Counted from the first letter of the stretch, positions 35,761 to 44,483 are shown. The stretch is 49,419 bases of DNA from Oscillospiraceae bacterium (GCA_017508045.1 JAFVZT010000012.1:1-49419); one strand, 5' to 3'. The notes: generated by a model from the letters alone, not told the origin. Made by a program: numbers and translations.

Positions 35761-35800
35761 CCCCACACCTGCCTTTCGGCAGGTGTGGGGGTGTTTATTT
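35761..35800 (+). terminator. Terminator of mnmA
   Basis: A perfect 13-bp stem CCCCACACCTGCC/GGCAGGTGTGGGG with a TTTC loop, followed by GTGTTTATTT. It lies between convergent genes. Confidence 0.9.
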
Positions 35801-36497
35801 ACCCTATGGGATAACTACGCTGAACGCCGATTGCCATAACCAGACCAACTGCTCCCGATTCTGTTTTGGAGACGCGAACCTCCAGTCCGTATTGCGGCAT
35901 ACTGCTTGGGTTTATTAAGTGCTGCCAGTGGGGGGCGTTTTTCACTTCCTGCAAATAGGCTTTTTGAGAATCTGTTGCAAGCTCACGGCAGTCCCAATAC
36001 AGTGTCATACTGCCACTTTTTTCTTTTTCGAACCATTCGGTCAGTTCTTCCTGCATCATATCCGGATTAGAAGCTTCCGACAAAAATGCTTTTTCTCCCA
36101 AGGCTTTAACAAGCTTGTTTACAAGCTTATATACTTCTTCGCCTGCGGTCTCGGGCTGGTTCGTATAAGCTACGCGGTACTGAACCGTCGACACCTTTTT
36201 AGTAGCAATATCCAAACCCAAATAGACTGTCATTGGAACGCCTTCATACTCTACCTTCAGCGGTGTTTCCCAGTAACCGGTGTTCTGCTCATCATCTGTC
36301 CATGTATTTTTCTGCCACCCCATTTGAGAATAGGCTTCTTCCCAAGACATTCCAATTAAGGAGGTTAATGCCCCGTAATTCGGCAATTTTTTAACTGTTC
36401 TTGTTTTTCTGGTTAGCGCAAATACCGAAATCACAGCTACAGCCACAAGCAAAATTGCCAGCAATCCGATTATCCATAATTTCTTGCTTTTTTTCAT
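35799..36497 (-). CDS. Membrane-anchored protein of unknown function
   Basis: 232 residues. A basic start (MKKSKKLW), one membrane helix (about 8-28, IIGLLAILLVAVAVISVFAL) and an extracytoplasmic domain of about 200 residues without a lipobox. The domain has a SWEEAYSQMGW segment, a YEGVPMTVYLGLD strand and a long helix (KLVNKLVKALGEKAF). I do not recognise the family. AAGGAG precedes the ATG, and a strong promoter is divergent from the PadR operon, so joint control by PadR is possible. Confidence 0.75.
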   Translation of the reverse strand: MKKSKKLWIIGLLAILLVAVAVISVFALTRKTRTVKKLPNYGALTSLIGMSWEEAYSQMGWQKNTWTDDEQNTGYWETPLKVEYEGVPMTVYLGLDIATKKVSTVQYRVAYTNQPETAGEEVYKLVNKLVKALGEKAFLSEASNPDMMQEELTEWFEKEKSGSMTLYWDCRELATDSQKAYLQEVKNAPHWQHLINPSSMPQYGLEVRVSKTESGAVGLVMAIGVQRSYPIG

Positions 36498-36520
36498 ATT
36501 TGAACACTCCTTTCATATTT

Positions 36521-36549
36521 ATTATGACATAGCGACACACTCTTGTCAA
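36521..36549 (-). promoter_or_regulatory. Promoter of the membrane-anchored protein gene
   Basis: A perfect TTGACA (36544-36549) and CATAAT (36521-36526) with a 17-bp spacer on the minus strand; start near 36514. Confidence 0.8.
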
Positions 36550-36572
36550 TAAATATTTTTGTTATATAGGTA

Positions 36573-36601
36573 TTGTAATACAAATGGTTTTCTGTTATAA
36601 A
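36573..36601 (+). promoter_or_regulatory. padR promoter with candidate PadR operator
   Basis: TTGTAA (36573-36578) and TATAAA (36596-36601), 17-bp spacer. The -35 box is inside the perfect inverted repeat TTGTA-A-TACAA (36573-36583), a plausible operator for autorepression by the PadR protein encoded just downstream; 24 bp separate it from the divergent -35 box. Confidence 0.6.
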
Positions 36602-36629
36602 TAATATGAATCAGTAAGGAGGTGTGTGC

Positions 36630-36968
36630 ATGCCCCCGGAACAAAACAATTTTCGCAGAGGCGTTATGCCTCTTGTAATCCTTTCCCTTTTGAGCCGTGA
36701 GGACATGTACGGCTATCAACTGGTACAGGAAACCCAAAACGCCACAGGCGGACGGATTGTCACACAGGAAGGCTCATTATACCCGGTTTTATATAAGCTT
36801 TTGGAGCAAGGTTTGATTTCTGACCGGAAAGTTCCCGTTGGCAAGCGCATGACCCGCATCTATTATCACATAGAGCCTGTCGGCGCAGTCCGCCTGCAGG
36901 AGCTGATAAGCGAGTATGAACAAATCACTACCGGAATCCATATGCTTATAAAGGAGAAATCTGAATGA
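36630..36968 (+). CDS. PadR-family transcriptional regulator
   Basis: 112 residues with a winged helix typical of PadR: RRGVMPLVILSLLSREDMYGYQL, GSLYPVLYKLLEQGLI and RIYYHIEPVGAVRL. PadR proteins usually repress envelope, drug-efflux or stress operons and their own gene. TAAGGAGGTG precedes the ATG at 36630. The stop overlaps the next start (ATGA). Confidence 0.93.
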   Translation: MPPEQNNFRRGVMPLVILSLLSREDMYGYQLVQETQNATGGRIVTQEGSLYPVLYKLLEQGLISDRKVPVGKRMTRIYYHIEPVGAVRLQELISEYEQITTGIHMLIKEKSE

Positions 36969-37330
36969 AAGAGTTAAAAGGTTACTACCGCAGTATAAAG
37001 CGCGCTCTCCCGGTAGGTGGTAAGCTGAAATGCCAGCTTCTGGAACAAACCCGCCAGTCCGTCACAGAATATTTAGCAGAAAACCCTGACGTTCAATACG
37101 ATGATGTTGTAAAGCATTTCGGTACACCGGAAGAAATTGCCGATGCTTACATAGCAGAAATGGCTACCCCGGAAATGCTCAGCAAATTCAAAATTCAGAA
37201 AATCGTTCTCATCATTTTGTGCATCATCGCCGCAACAGCCCTTTTTATCTGGGGAACTGCAATTGTTGTTACTTTGATAAATGAACTTAGCCGAGGCGAA
37301 GGCTATGTTTACATCGTTGGGCCTTCTTAA
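36965..37330 (+). CDS. HAAS/DUF1700-like membrane protein
   Basis: 121 residues. The cytoplasmic part (1-75) resembles the HAAS domain often paired with PadR: a helical start KELKGYYRSIKRALP, then FGTPEEIADAYIAEM, as in DUF1700 proteins. One membrane helix (about 79-103) and a short outside tail. In this pairing the HAAS protein is thought to sense or signal with the PadR regulator; the signal is unknown. Coupled to padR by a 4-bp overlap. Confidence 0.8.
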   Translation: MKELKGYYRSIKRALPVGGKLKCQLLEQTRQSVTEYLAENPDVQYDDVVKHFGTPEEIADAYIAEMATPEMLSKFKIQKIVLIILCIIAATALFIWGTAIVVTLINELSRGEGYVYIVGPS

Positions 37331-37343
37331 AGGAGGAGTTGTT

Positions 37344-37802
37344 GTGAAAAAATGGTTGATCGTGCTTACCCCTACCCTGCTAATTCTTGTCCTGCTGCAA
37401 TTTATAACCCCAACTGCGTCTGCTTTTACAGAACCAAGCGGCTCCATTGCGTTATCTTATTGTCAAGCAAACGCCACATCCTCCCAAGACGAAAACCAAG
37501 CTGACAACACCATAACCTGCCGTAAGGGCTATAACTACTATAACGACTATAATAAAAAAGAATGGCGGGTTTCCCTAGCCGCTACCTTCGTTCTCACCGA
37601 CGGCACGGCTGAATGCATTGATGTATTCTATACTCCGGATATTTTTGATAAAAACTGGCATATTCTATCGGAAAGCACGCAAATCTCCGGCAATACAGTT
37701 TTGGTTAGTATCACTTTTGGCAGAGAGTTTTTAGGCATCCCGGTTGGACAAAAAACGCTAAATATGGCACTCGCCTGCGACAAAAACGGAACTATCTACT
37801 AA
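37344..37802 (+). CDS. Secreted protein of unknown function, third gene of the PadR operon
   Basis: 152 residues from a GTG start with AAAGGAGG 7 nt upstream. A signal peptide (KKWLIVLTPTLLILVLLQFI, cleavage after ASA near residue 27) leads a beta-rich domain of about 125 residues with two cysteines (Cys near 40 and 59) and a late Cys in ALACDKNG. No family recognised. The gene starts 13 bp after the HAAS gene, so it is very likely the output of the PadR-controlled operon. Confidence 0.72.
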   Translation: MKKWLIVLTPTLLILVLLQFITPTASAFTEPSGSIALSYCQANATSSQDENQADNTITCRKGYNYYNDYNKKEWRVSLAATFVLTDGTAECIDVFYTPDIFDKNWHILSESTQISGNTVLVSITFGREFLGIPVGQKTLNMALACDKNGTIY

Positions 37803-37811
37803 TTGTGCAAT

Positions 37812-37860
37812 GCCCCCGGAGCTTTGGACGATGTCCAGAGCTCCGGGGGCTTGTTTTATT
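37812..37860 (+). terminator. Terminator of the PadR operon
   Basis: A long stem from GCCCCCGGAGCT pairing with AGCTCCGGGGGC, extended by TGGAC/GTCCA, followed by TTGTTTTATT. The T-run overlaps the 3' end of the convergent rluD-like gene. Confidence 0.88.
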
Positions 37861-38821
37861 CATAGAACTTTGGGAAATATTCCTTTACAAAATCCACTTC
37901 ATTAACCTGAAAGCTTTTGCCGTTCAGGTAAGAAAGGCTTCCGGCGTCGGTGGTAAATAAGAAGGTCAGCCGATAAGAATACAGCGCCTGATAGCTACGG
38001 TCAAAGCGCTTATCCAGCTTGCCGTATTTTCCGTCTCCCAGCAAAGGGTGTCCCGCGTGGGCAAACTGTGCGCGGATTTGGTGGGTTCTTCCGGTAATCA
38101 GCTCACATTCCACCAGGGAAAGGCCCTGCCGGCTGGCTAAGGTGACATAGTTCGTCTGGCAGGTTTTTGCGCCGGGCTTTGGGGCATCGGAAACAAACAC
38201 CCGATTGGCCTTTGCATCTTTAAACAGATATCCCTTCAAGCTGCCCTTAGGCGGCTTTGGTGTACCCTCCACAATGGCTAAGTACCGCTTGTCAAGCTCC
38301 CGGTCCTTAATTTTTTGGTTCATGACCCGAAGTGCCTCAGCGGTTTTTGCGGCAATGACAATGCCGCCGGTGTTGCGGTCAATCCGATTGCACAGAGCCG
38401 GCGTAAAGGCGTTTTCTCCTCTGGGATTCCACTCCCGGTTTTGGTACAGATATGCCTGTATATGGTCAATCAGTGTTCTGCCGTACTCCGCCCCGTCATG
38501 GGGATGCACAGCAAGCCCGGGACGCTTATCCACAAGAAGGATCTGGTCATCCTCATAAACAATGTTCAGCTTGGGTGCGGCAACCGTCAGATAGGCATTA
38601 TCCTCACGGGGTTTATCAAAAAACTCGTCATTGATATATAGCTGCAGAACATCGCCCTGCTGCAATCTGGTATCCCGCTCTACCCTGCCGCCGTTGCATT
38701 TTATACGCTTAATGCGGATATACTTTTGCGCCAGGGATGCCGGAAGCAGGGGTACAGCCTTTGCAAGAAACCGGTCCAGCCGCTGACCTGCGTCGTTGCT
38801 GCCAATGGTAAATTCCTTCAT
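37856..38821 (-). CDS. RluC/RluD-type 23S rRNA pseudouridine synthase
   Basis: 321 residues. An S4 RNA-binding domain (about 12-75) precedes the catalytic domain with the aspartate in CNRIDRNTGG (near residue 138), the usual HRLDxxTSG position with small changes. ITGRTHQIRAQFAHAGHPLLGD is also typical. It isomerises uridines in 23S rRNA; which site cannot be told. It follows hprK by 2 bp. Confidence 0.93.
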   Translation of the reverse strand: MKEFTIGSNDAGQRLDRFLAKAVPLLPASLAQKYIRIKRIKCNGGRVERDTRLQQGDVLQLYINDEFFDKPREDNAYLTVAAPKLNIVYEDDQILLVDKRPGLAVHPHDGAEYGRTLIDHIQAYLYQNREWNPRGENAFTPALCNRIDRNTGGIVIAAKTAEALRVMNQKIKDRELDKRYLAIVEGTPKPPKGSLKGYLFKDAKANRVFVSDAPKPGAKTCQTNYVTLASRQGLSLVECELITGRTHQIRAQFAHAGHPLLGDGKYGKLDKRFDRSYQALYSYRLTFLFTTDAGSLSYLNGKSFQVNEVDFVKEYFPKFYE

Positions 38822-38823
38822 GC

Positions 38824-39762
38824 TTACTCCTGATTTTGGGCAAAGTGCCTGTCCATTTGCTCTGTAAACTCCAGAGCGGGGTTGTAGCCCATTTTGCGTT
38901 GACGGTTATTCATGGCCGCAACCTCCAAAATCACCGCTAAGTTTCTGCCCGGGGTGATAGGAATGGTATTCATAGGGATTTTTACACCCAGAATATCCAT
39001 ATACTGATCCTCCAGACCCAGCCGGTCATAGACCTTCTGCTTGTCCCAGGGGACAATATTGACAACCAGATTAATTTCATTTTCCGCCTTAACAGCGCCC
39101 ATGCCGTAAAGCTTTGCCACATTGATGATACCAATGCCCCGCAGCTCCACATAGTTGCGAATCAGTTGGGGCGCTGTACCCACCAACGCCTTTTCGGAAA
39201 TCTTGCGAATCTCTACCGCATCGTCAGCAATCAAGCGGTGTCCACGCTTTAAAAGCTCGATAGCCGCCTCACTCTTACCGATGCCGCTGTCACCAATTAA
39301 AAGCAAGCCCTCACCGTAGACCTCCATCAAAACGCCGTGGCGAGTAATTGAAGGCGCCAGGGCAGACTTCAAATAAGCAATAATGTCCGATACAATGGTG
39401 CTGGTAGCCTCTTTACTGCGCAGCAAGGTCACATTATGCTTTTTTGCCATCTCCATGCACTGGGCGTCCGGCTCAATATTGCGGGCAATCAGCAAGGCGG
39501 GAGATTTGTAAGAAAACAGCCGGTCGAAGGTCATAGCACGCTCAGCGTCGGTAAGCTTTTGCAGGTAACTGGTTTCCACGTTGCCCATAACCTGCAGCCG
39601 TACCGGTTCAAAATGGTCATAGTAGCCCGCCAGCTGCAAGCCGGGTCTTGCCACATCCACAACTGTCAGGCGAATATCTTCATAATCCGTAGCAGCAAAT
39701 ACTACCTCTAAGCCAAATTCCTTTACAAGTGTTGTCAAATAAACACTGTGAACATCAAACAT
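38824..39762 (-). CDS. hprK: HPr kinase/phosphorylase
   Basis: 312 residues, normal length. It phosphorylates HPr at Ser46 and removes the phosphate, the switch of carbon catabolite control in Firmicutes. Seen: the P-loop GDSGIGKSEAAIELL (near residue 157), HRLIADDAVEI and the C-terminal LRGIGIINV and PGRNLAVILEVAAMN stretches. The ATG follows GGGGTGG and a clear promoter. Confidence 0.97.
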   Translation of the reverse strand: MFDVHSVYLTTLVKEFGLEVVFAATDYEDIRLTVVDVARPGLQLAGYYDHFEPVRLQVMGNVETSYLQKLTDAERAMTFDRLFSYKSPALLIARNIEPDAQCMEMAKKHNVTLLRSKEATSTIVSDIIAYLKSALAPSITRHGVLMEVYGEGLLLIGDSGIGKSEAAIELLKRGHRLIADDAVEIRKISEKALVGTAPQLIRNYVELRGIGIINVAKLYGMGAVKAENEINLVVNIVPWDKQKVYDRLGLEDQYMDILGVKIPMNTIPITPGRNLAVILEVAAMNNRQRKMGYNPALEFTEQMDRHFAQNQE

Positions 39763-39791
39763 ACTGCCACCCCTTTTTGGATATTAAAACC

Positions 39792-39820
39792 ATTATACCG
39801 GGATAGGCGGCGAATATCAA
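39792..39820 (-). promoter_or_regulatory. Promoter of hprK
   Basis: TTGATA (39815-39820) and a perfect TATAAT (39792-39797), 17-bp spacer, minus strand; the start would be near 39785, about 23 nt before the ATG. Confidence 0.82.
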
Positions 39821-39858
39821 CATTATTTTCAAAAAACAAAAAAATTCCAAAAAAACAC

Positions 39859-39887
39859 TTGCTTTTTTTTGAAATATCTGCTATCAT
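39859..39887 (+). promoter_or_regulatory. Promoter of rpmB
   Basis: TTGCTT (39859-39864) and TATCAT (39882-39887), 17-bp spacer, about 60 bp before the rpmB start and divergent from the hprK promoter. Confidence 0.7.
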
Positions 39888-39947
39888 AGCTAAGCGCCTG
39901 TGTGGGCGTAGTTTTGAGTTTTTGATTTCGGATTGGAGGTGCAGTGA

Positions 39948-40136
39948 ATGGCTAAGTGTGATTATTGTGGCAAGGGTGTTGCCTTCGGCATTCAGGTTTC
40001 CCACTCTCACAGACGTTCCAACAGAACTTGGAAGCCCAATGTAAAGCGGGTCAAGGCTATTGTGAACGGTACTCCGTGCCATGTGTACGCCTGTACCAGA
40101 TGCCTCCGTTCTAACAAGGTTGAGCGAGCTGTCTGA
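39948..40136 (+). CDS. rpmB: 50S ribosomal protein L28
   Basis: 62 residues. Seen: MAKCDYCGKGV, the basic HSHRRSNRTWKPN core and a second CTRC pair, so this is the zinc-binding (four-cysteine) form of L28. GGAGGTG precedes the ATG. Single gene with a strong terminator. Confidence 0.98.
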   Translation: MAKCDYCGKGVAFGIQVSHSHRRSNRTWKPNVKRVKAIVNGTPCHVYACTRCLRSNKVERAV

Positions 40137-40154
40137 TATTTCCCGGCAACCATT

Positions 40155-40184
40155 AACGGCATTGCGTTTGCAATGCCGTTTTTT
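40155..40184 (+). terminator. Terminator of rpmB
   Basis: A perfect 11-bp stem AACGGCATTGC/GCAATGCCGTT with a GTTT loop, followed by TTTTGTTT. Confidence 0.92.
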
Positions 40185-40239
40185 GTTTGACGCAGCAAAA
40201 AAGAGCTGTCACATCAAGAGCCTTTCATCAAAACAACAG

Positions 40240-40356
40240 GGCTGTCATTCCGAGTGAAGCGAAGCGAAATCGAGGAATCCGCGCATTATATCACTGCTAA
40301 GCAGCCATATAGTGCCAAGATCCTTCGACTCGCTGCGCTCGCTCAGGATGACAGCC
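40240..40356. repeat. Palindromic interspersed repeat (REP/MITE-like)
   Basis: Two arms of about 38-41 bp face each other: left GGCTGTCATTCCGAGTGAAG... (40240-40280) and right, read in reverse, GGCTGTCATCCTGAGCGAGC... (40319-40356). Both share the GAG-GAAGCG-AGCGA-TCGA-GGATC skeleton with a few mismatches and gaps. The 38-bp centre is unique. Arms of this type are scattered in intergenic regions of many bacteria, including Clostridia. It occupies most of the gap between rpmB and the ltaS-like gene; it has no coding capacity. Confidence 0.8.
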
Positions 40357-40420
40357 TTTTTAGAACTACCGTTTCAGGGTTGTTTGTGCATATTTAGCTT
40401 AAAGAGACAACCCCTTTTAT

Positions 40421-42424
40421 TTATCCAAACAACAAACGGAAATAGTCGGTATTCAGTGCGCCGGAGCAATAATTCCGTTTATTCTTCACAATTGCCTTTA
40501 CTGCCGCAACGTAACCCTCCGGTATTACGGTATCCTCGGATACGGGGACAAACTTGCCGGAAGAAGCATAATAAGTGCCCAAATCTGTCTTCCAGTCGTA
40601 ATTGGTATTAAACACCAGAGGCATTGCATCGGAAAAGACATCTCTTCCCACCATCAGACGGGAATCAAATTCTGTGCCAAACAAATTAGACAAGGTAGGC
40701 AGAATATCCAGACTGAAGGTGGGTGAGCTGACAACAATCGGCTCATCATCCTCCAAACTGCCACACCACAAAATCAAACGGGAATGGTCGCGCTGGAAAT
40801 AGTTCTCTACATTGTAGCCGTAAAGCTCAGAAAGGTAGGGGAAATTTCCCAGCTTTCCGCCGCTGTCCAAACCATAGGGGAAGTGGTCTGTGGAAATGCA
40901 GATTACCGTATCGTCTGCAATTCCAGCCTTCTCCAATTCCGCGACCAGGTGCGCCAAAGCATCTTCAAAATCCAGGTTGGCTGCAAAATAACCCTTAACC
41001 AAATCGGAGTACGGCAGATCCTGCACCCTGTCCCAATGGCGCTTTGTCATAGAGTTGCCGGTTTTGGTATAGTTGCTGTGACCGCTAACGGTCATATAAT
41101 ACACATTAAAGGGCTGCTTATCGATATAGGTGGGCAGTGTGCCGCTGAACATCTCAAGATCGCTTTGAGGCCAACGCTTTGTAACATACTGCTCCATGCC
41201 GTTGCCATAGCCCATGAAGCCGTCGGAATAGCCGAGATTATTGTGGGTCTTATTCCGGTCATAGTAGGTGTAGGAGTTGTTGTGGAACGCCTTTCCGTAA
41301 TAACCTAAACGGTTAAGCTGAGCGCCGATGGTAAAGTAGTTCAAATGGTCCGCCGTGTTTTTAAAGGATTTACCGCCCGCCGTGGGAAGCATGCCGAAAA
41401 TGTTCTGGTATTCACCGCCGGTAGTTCCCGCGCTGGCAGGCTGATAATAGTCGGTAAACTGAATTCCCTTGGTTGCCAAACGGTACAGCGTGGGCGTCAG
41501 GACGGGGTCAATCAGCTCTGCGCTAAAGGCCTCCGCAGAAATCATAATCAAATTCTTTCCTTTAAATAAGCCGGTATAGGCATTTTGCTTGGATGCCGTT
41601 AAGCCACTGACATAGTTGTTTAACTTCTTCTGCTCGGAGGATGCCTTTTTATTCAGCGCATCAAAGTCAATATCCATAATATTATAGCCGTATTCAATGG
41701 GCTGTGTAGTCGTCTCCGAGCCATCTGTGGATGGTGCTGGTGGGAGCGTGGGAATATCCGGCTGTTCAAACTCGTACTCCTCGCCAAAAAGCTGCTGTTT
41801 CACATCCAAGCCCAGTCCGGTAATCAAGCCGAAGCTGGAAACCGCAGACTGAAAATTATACTGCTCATCAAAGACTAGACTGTAAATGGGATTTGCCATA
41901 ATTAGAATCAGAGACAGCACATAAGACAGCGCCGCAATAGAAGCCGACAAGACCCGCACCTTAAGGTTTGAAACTCTTGTGCGCATCCAGTTTTTGCTAA
42001 AAATCCAGAACAACACAGCAGGCACAAACATCAAAATCATAATGATAATGCCGCCCTGCTCAAAGATAAGGGACAAAAGCTCCTTATAATAGCTGGTCAA
42101 AGCATCTCCAGCACCGCCGGTCATGGTGTTGATGTCATAAAACTGCTTAAACTGCTTGTAGATTAAATACTGCACTTCATAAACAACCGTCGTGACAACA
42201 AGCAAAACCAATCCTATAATCCGGTTTGTCTTACGGTTTTTAAATATGGAGGACAGCAAATACCCCAGCATGCCGTAACCAATACTTAAAAACAGCGTGT
42301 AAATCAAGCCCATATTGAACAAATTGCCCACTGTTGCAAGACGGAACAAGATTTCCAGATACAGAACAGACATGCTGAAATAAAAAATGAATAAATAGGG
42401 ATTTGCCCTTTTTTTCTGTTCCAT
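40421..42424 (-). CDS. LTA synthase family (sulfatase-fold) membrane enzyme
   Basis: 667 residues. Five N-terminal membrane helices (about 8-190) lead an extracellular alkaline-phosphatase/sulfatase-fold domain (about 285-640) with metal and active-site stretches ISAEAFSAELID, SAGTTGGEYQ (candidate catalytic Thr), TVSGHSNYTKTGN and ISTDHFPYGLD. LtaS-type enzymes transfer glycerol phosphate from phosphatidylglycerol to a glycolipid chain. Related phosphoethanolamine or glycerophosphate transferases remain possible. It follows plsY and der, so the operon mixes membrane lipid and envelope polymer synthesis. TAAGGAGG precedes the ATG. Confidence 0.88.
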   Translation of the reverse strand: MEQKKRANPYLFIFYFSMSVLYLEILFRLATVGNLFNMGLIYTLFLSIGYGMLGYLLSSIFKNRKTNRIIGLVLLVVTTVVYEVQYLIYKQFKQFYDINTMTGGAGDALTSYYKELLSLIFEQGGIIIMILMFVPAVLFWIFSKNWMRTRVSNLKVRVLSASIAALSYVLSLILIMANPIYSLVFDEQYNFQSAVSSFGLITGLGLDVKQQLFGEEYEFEQPDIPTLPPAPSTDGSETTTQPIEYGYNIMDIDFDALNKKASSEQKKLNNYVSGLTASKQNAYTGLFKGKNLIMISAEAFSAELIDPVLTPTLYRLATKGIQFTDYYQPASAGTTGGEYQNIFGMLPTAGGKSFKNTADHLNYFTIGAQLNRLGYYGKAFHNNSYTYYDRNKTHNNLGYSDGFMGYGNGMEQYVTKRWPQSDLEMFSGTLPTYIDKQPFNVYYMTVSGHSNYTKTGNSMTKRHWDRVQDLPYSDLVKGYFAANLDFEDALAHLVAELEKAGIADDTVICISTDHFPYGLDSGGKLGNFPYLSELYGYNVENYFQRDHSRLILWCGSLEDDEPIVVSSPTFSLDILPTLSNLFGTEFDSRLMVGRDVFSDAMPLVFNTNYDWKTDLGTYYASSGKFVPVSEDTVIPEGYVAAVKAIVKNKRNYCSGALNTDYFRLLFG

Positions 42425-42441
42425 TTTTTCCTCCTTACGCC

Positions 42442-43053
42442 TTATTTAAAAAGATTTGTTTTGCGTTCCTCACCCTTTAACAGGCGAAGGATGTTTTGTC
42501 TGTGCATGAAGATTGCAAGCAAACTCATAAATATGCCACAGACCATGACCACAGAATTATCAAAATAAAATACAATAAATCCAATTCCAAATGCTGCCGC
42601 TGCCAAAACAGAGCCTAAGGACACATACCATGTAATCAAGTAGGCAGCTGCAAAAACAGCCAGTATGAGCAGCGCGATCCTATAGTCAAGCATCAAGGCA
42701 ATGAAAAAGCCGCTTAAAATACCTTTTCCGCCATGGAAACCCAGAAATAACGGAAGCACATGCCCCAGCATCACTGCTGCGCCGCCCAGTGCAGCTCCGG
42801 CTTGATAGCCGAGATATTGCTTTAAAAGCAAGCCGCCCACCAGGCAGGCAGCAACCGCCTTGCCGCTGTCAATCAGGATAACCGCAAAGGACCGTCCTGC
42901 TCCGTAATTGCGAATAAAGTTGGTCAGACCCGCATTGCCGCTGCCATGGGCGCGTACATCGTCACCCATTACCTTGGACACGCAAACCGCACCGTTCAGG
43001 TTGCCCAACAGATACCCGGCAATAACGGTAATTACCGCAAATAGCCACATCAC
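42442..43053 (-). CDS. plsY: Glycerol-3-phosphate acyltransferase PlsY
   Basis: 203 residues, five or more membrane helices. PlsY acylates glycerol 3-phosphate from acyl-phosphate, the first step of phospholipid synthesis. The family motifs are clear: GSGNAGLTNFIRNYG (near residue 37, normally GSGNxGATN), the lysine-containing DSGKAVAA (near 62), and GHVLPLFLGFHGGKGI (near 97). It is 3 bp downstream of der. Confidence 0.96.
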   Translation of the reverse strand: MMWLFAVITVIAGYLLGNLNGAVCVSKVMGDDVRAHGSGNAGLTNFIRNYGAGRSFAVILIDSGKAVAACLVGGLLLKQYLGYQAGAALGGAAVMLGHVLPLFLGFHGGKGILSGFFIALMLDYRIALLILAVFAAAYLITWYVSLGSVLAAAAFGIGFIVFYFDNSVVMVCGIFMSLLAIFMHRQNILRLLKGEERKTNLFK

Positions 43054-43056
43054 GGC

Positions 43057-44388
43057 TTACTCCTCCTTATCGCCCTTCTGCCGGATTGTAATCCGCACAG
43101 GTGTGCCCTTTAAACCGAAAATCTCCCGTATCTGGTTTTCCAGATACCGTTGGTAAGAGAAGTGGAACAGCCGGGCGTCGTTGCAGAAAATAACGAAATG
43201 AGGCGGCTTTGTTCCCGCCTGGGTCATATAATAAATCTTCAGACGTCTGCCTTTATCTGTGGGAGGCTGTACCCGGGCGGTTGCTTCCGCCAGCACACTG
43301 TTAAGTGCGCCGGTGGTAATACGGCTGGTGTTCTGAGCGAATACCTCTTGAATTACAGAAAACAGCCTGTCTACACGCTGACCGGTTAAGGCAGATAAAA
43401 ACACAACCGGCGCATAGGTCATATAGCTCAGTCCGTTACGGACGCCTGCCTCTTTATCCCGCATGGTATTGGTCTGCTTATCTTCCACCGCATCCCATTT
43501 ATTAACGACGATGATTGCAGCCTTACCGGCCTCGTGGACAAGACCGGCAATCTTTGTATCCTGTTCAGTAACGCCTTCGTTGGCATCCACCAAAATCAGG
43601 CATACATCCGCACGCTCAATGGCGTTAATGGTGCGCATATTGGAGTAGCGTTCAATCATGTCATCGACCTTGCTCTTGCGGCGCATACCGGCAGTATCGA
43701 TAAAGCAATACTTTCCGGTTTCGTTTTCAAAGTTCGTATCGATGGCATCCCGGGTCGTACCGGCAACATTGGATACGATGACCCGTTCTTCCCCGAGAAT
43801 ACAGTTTAAAAGGCTGGATTTTCCAACATTGGGTTTTCCCACAATGGCAACCTTAATAACATCAGACTCCTCGTCCTCCACATCCTCATCCGGCATATTT
43901 GCAAGACACCAATCCAGTAAATCACCTGTGCCGTGACCGTGAACAGCAGAAACCTCAAACAAATCACCGATGCCAAGAGAATAAAACTCATACACATCCG
44001 GATTCACAGGACCGATAGAATCGCATTTATTTACCGCCAAAGCAACGGGTTTTCCGGATTTGCGCAGCATAGTTGCCACGTCTACATCCGCAGCGGTTAC
44101 GCCGGTACGGACATCGGCAACCATAACAATACAGTCCGCCAGCTCGATGCCGATTTCCGCCTGCCGGCGCATAAACTTTAGCATATCGTTTTCCGTTCCC
44201 GGCTCAATACCGCCGGTATCTACCATGGAAAACTGCCGACCGCACCATTCGCAATCACCGTATATACGGTCCCGGGTCACACCGGGGGTATCCTCCACAA
44301 TGGAGGTTCGGTGACCGGTTAGCTTATTAAAAAGCATAGATTTTCCCACATTGGGTCTTCCCACAATCGCGACCAAAGGTTTCGCCAC
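43057..44388 (-). CDS. der: Double-domain GTPase Der (EngA)
   Basis: 443 residues. Der has two tandem GTPase domains and a KH-like tail and is needed for 50S assembly. Domain 1: GRPNVGKSMLFNKL, DTGGIEP, NKCD. Domain 2: GKPNVGKSSLLNCIL, DTAGMRRKS, NKWD. The KH-like part holds VQPPTDKGRRLKIYYMTQ. The GTG at 44388 (VAKPLVAIV) has GGAG at 8 nt; the GTG at 44397 is too close to that site. Confidence 0.97.
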   Translation of the reverse strand: MAKPLVAIVGRPNVGKSMLFNKLTGHRTSIVEDTPGVTRDRIYGDCEWCGRQFSMVDTGGIEPGTENDMLKFMRRQAEIGIELADCIVMVADVRTGVTAADVDVATMLRKSGKPVALAVNKCDSIGPVNPDVYEFYSLGIGDLFEVSAVHGHGTGDLLDWCLANMPDEDVEDEESDVIKVAIVGKPNVGKSSLLNCILGEERVIVSNVAGTTRDAIDTNFENETGKYCFIDTAGMRRKSKVDDMIERYSNMRTINAIERADVCLILVDANEGVTEQDTKIAGLVHEAGKAAIIVVNKWDAVEDKQTNTMRDKEAGVRNGLSYMTYAPVVFLSALTGQRVDRLFSVIQEVFAQNTSRITTGALNSVLAEATARVQPPTDKGRRLKIYYMTQAGTKPPHFVIFCNDARLFHFSYQRYLENQIREIFGLKGTPVRITIRQKGDKEE

Positions 44389-44423
44389 CGCAAACACTCC
44401 TTTCAGTAAAACGCTTTCTTACT

Positions 44424-44452
44424 ATTATGCCACAAAGCGGTACGCAAATCAA
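44424..44452 (-). promoter_or_regulatory. Promoter of der-plsY-ltaS
   Basis: TTGATT (44447-44452) and CATAAT (44424-44429), 17-bp spacer, minus strand, start near 44417. It probably drives the three tightly spaced genes. Confidence 0.75.
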
Positions 44453-44483
44453 CATAAATTCTGTAAACATTTAAAGAAAAAGG

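Noticed and set aside
40357-40420. Terminator for the ltaS-like gene
   Set aside because: GGGGTTGT/ACAACCC could pair but the loop is about 24 nt and no T-run follows on the minus strand.
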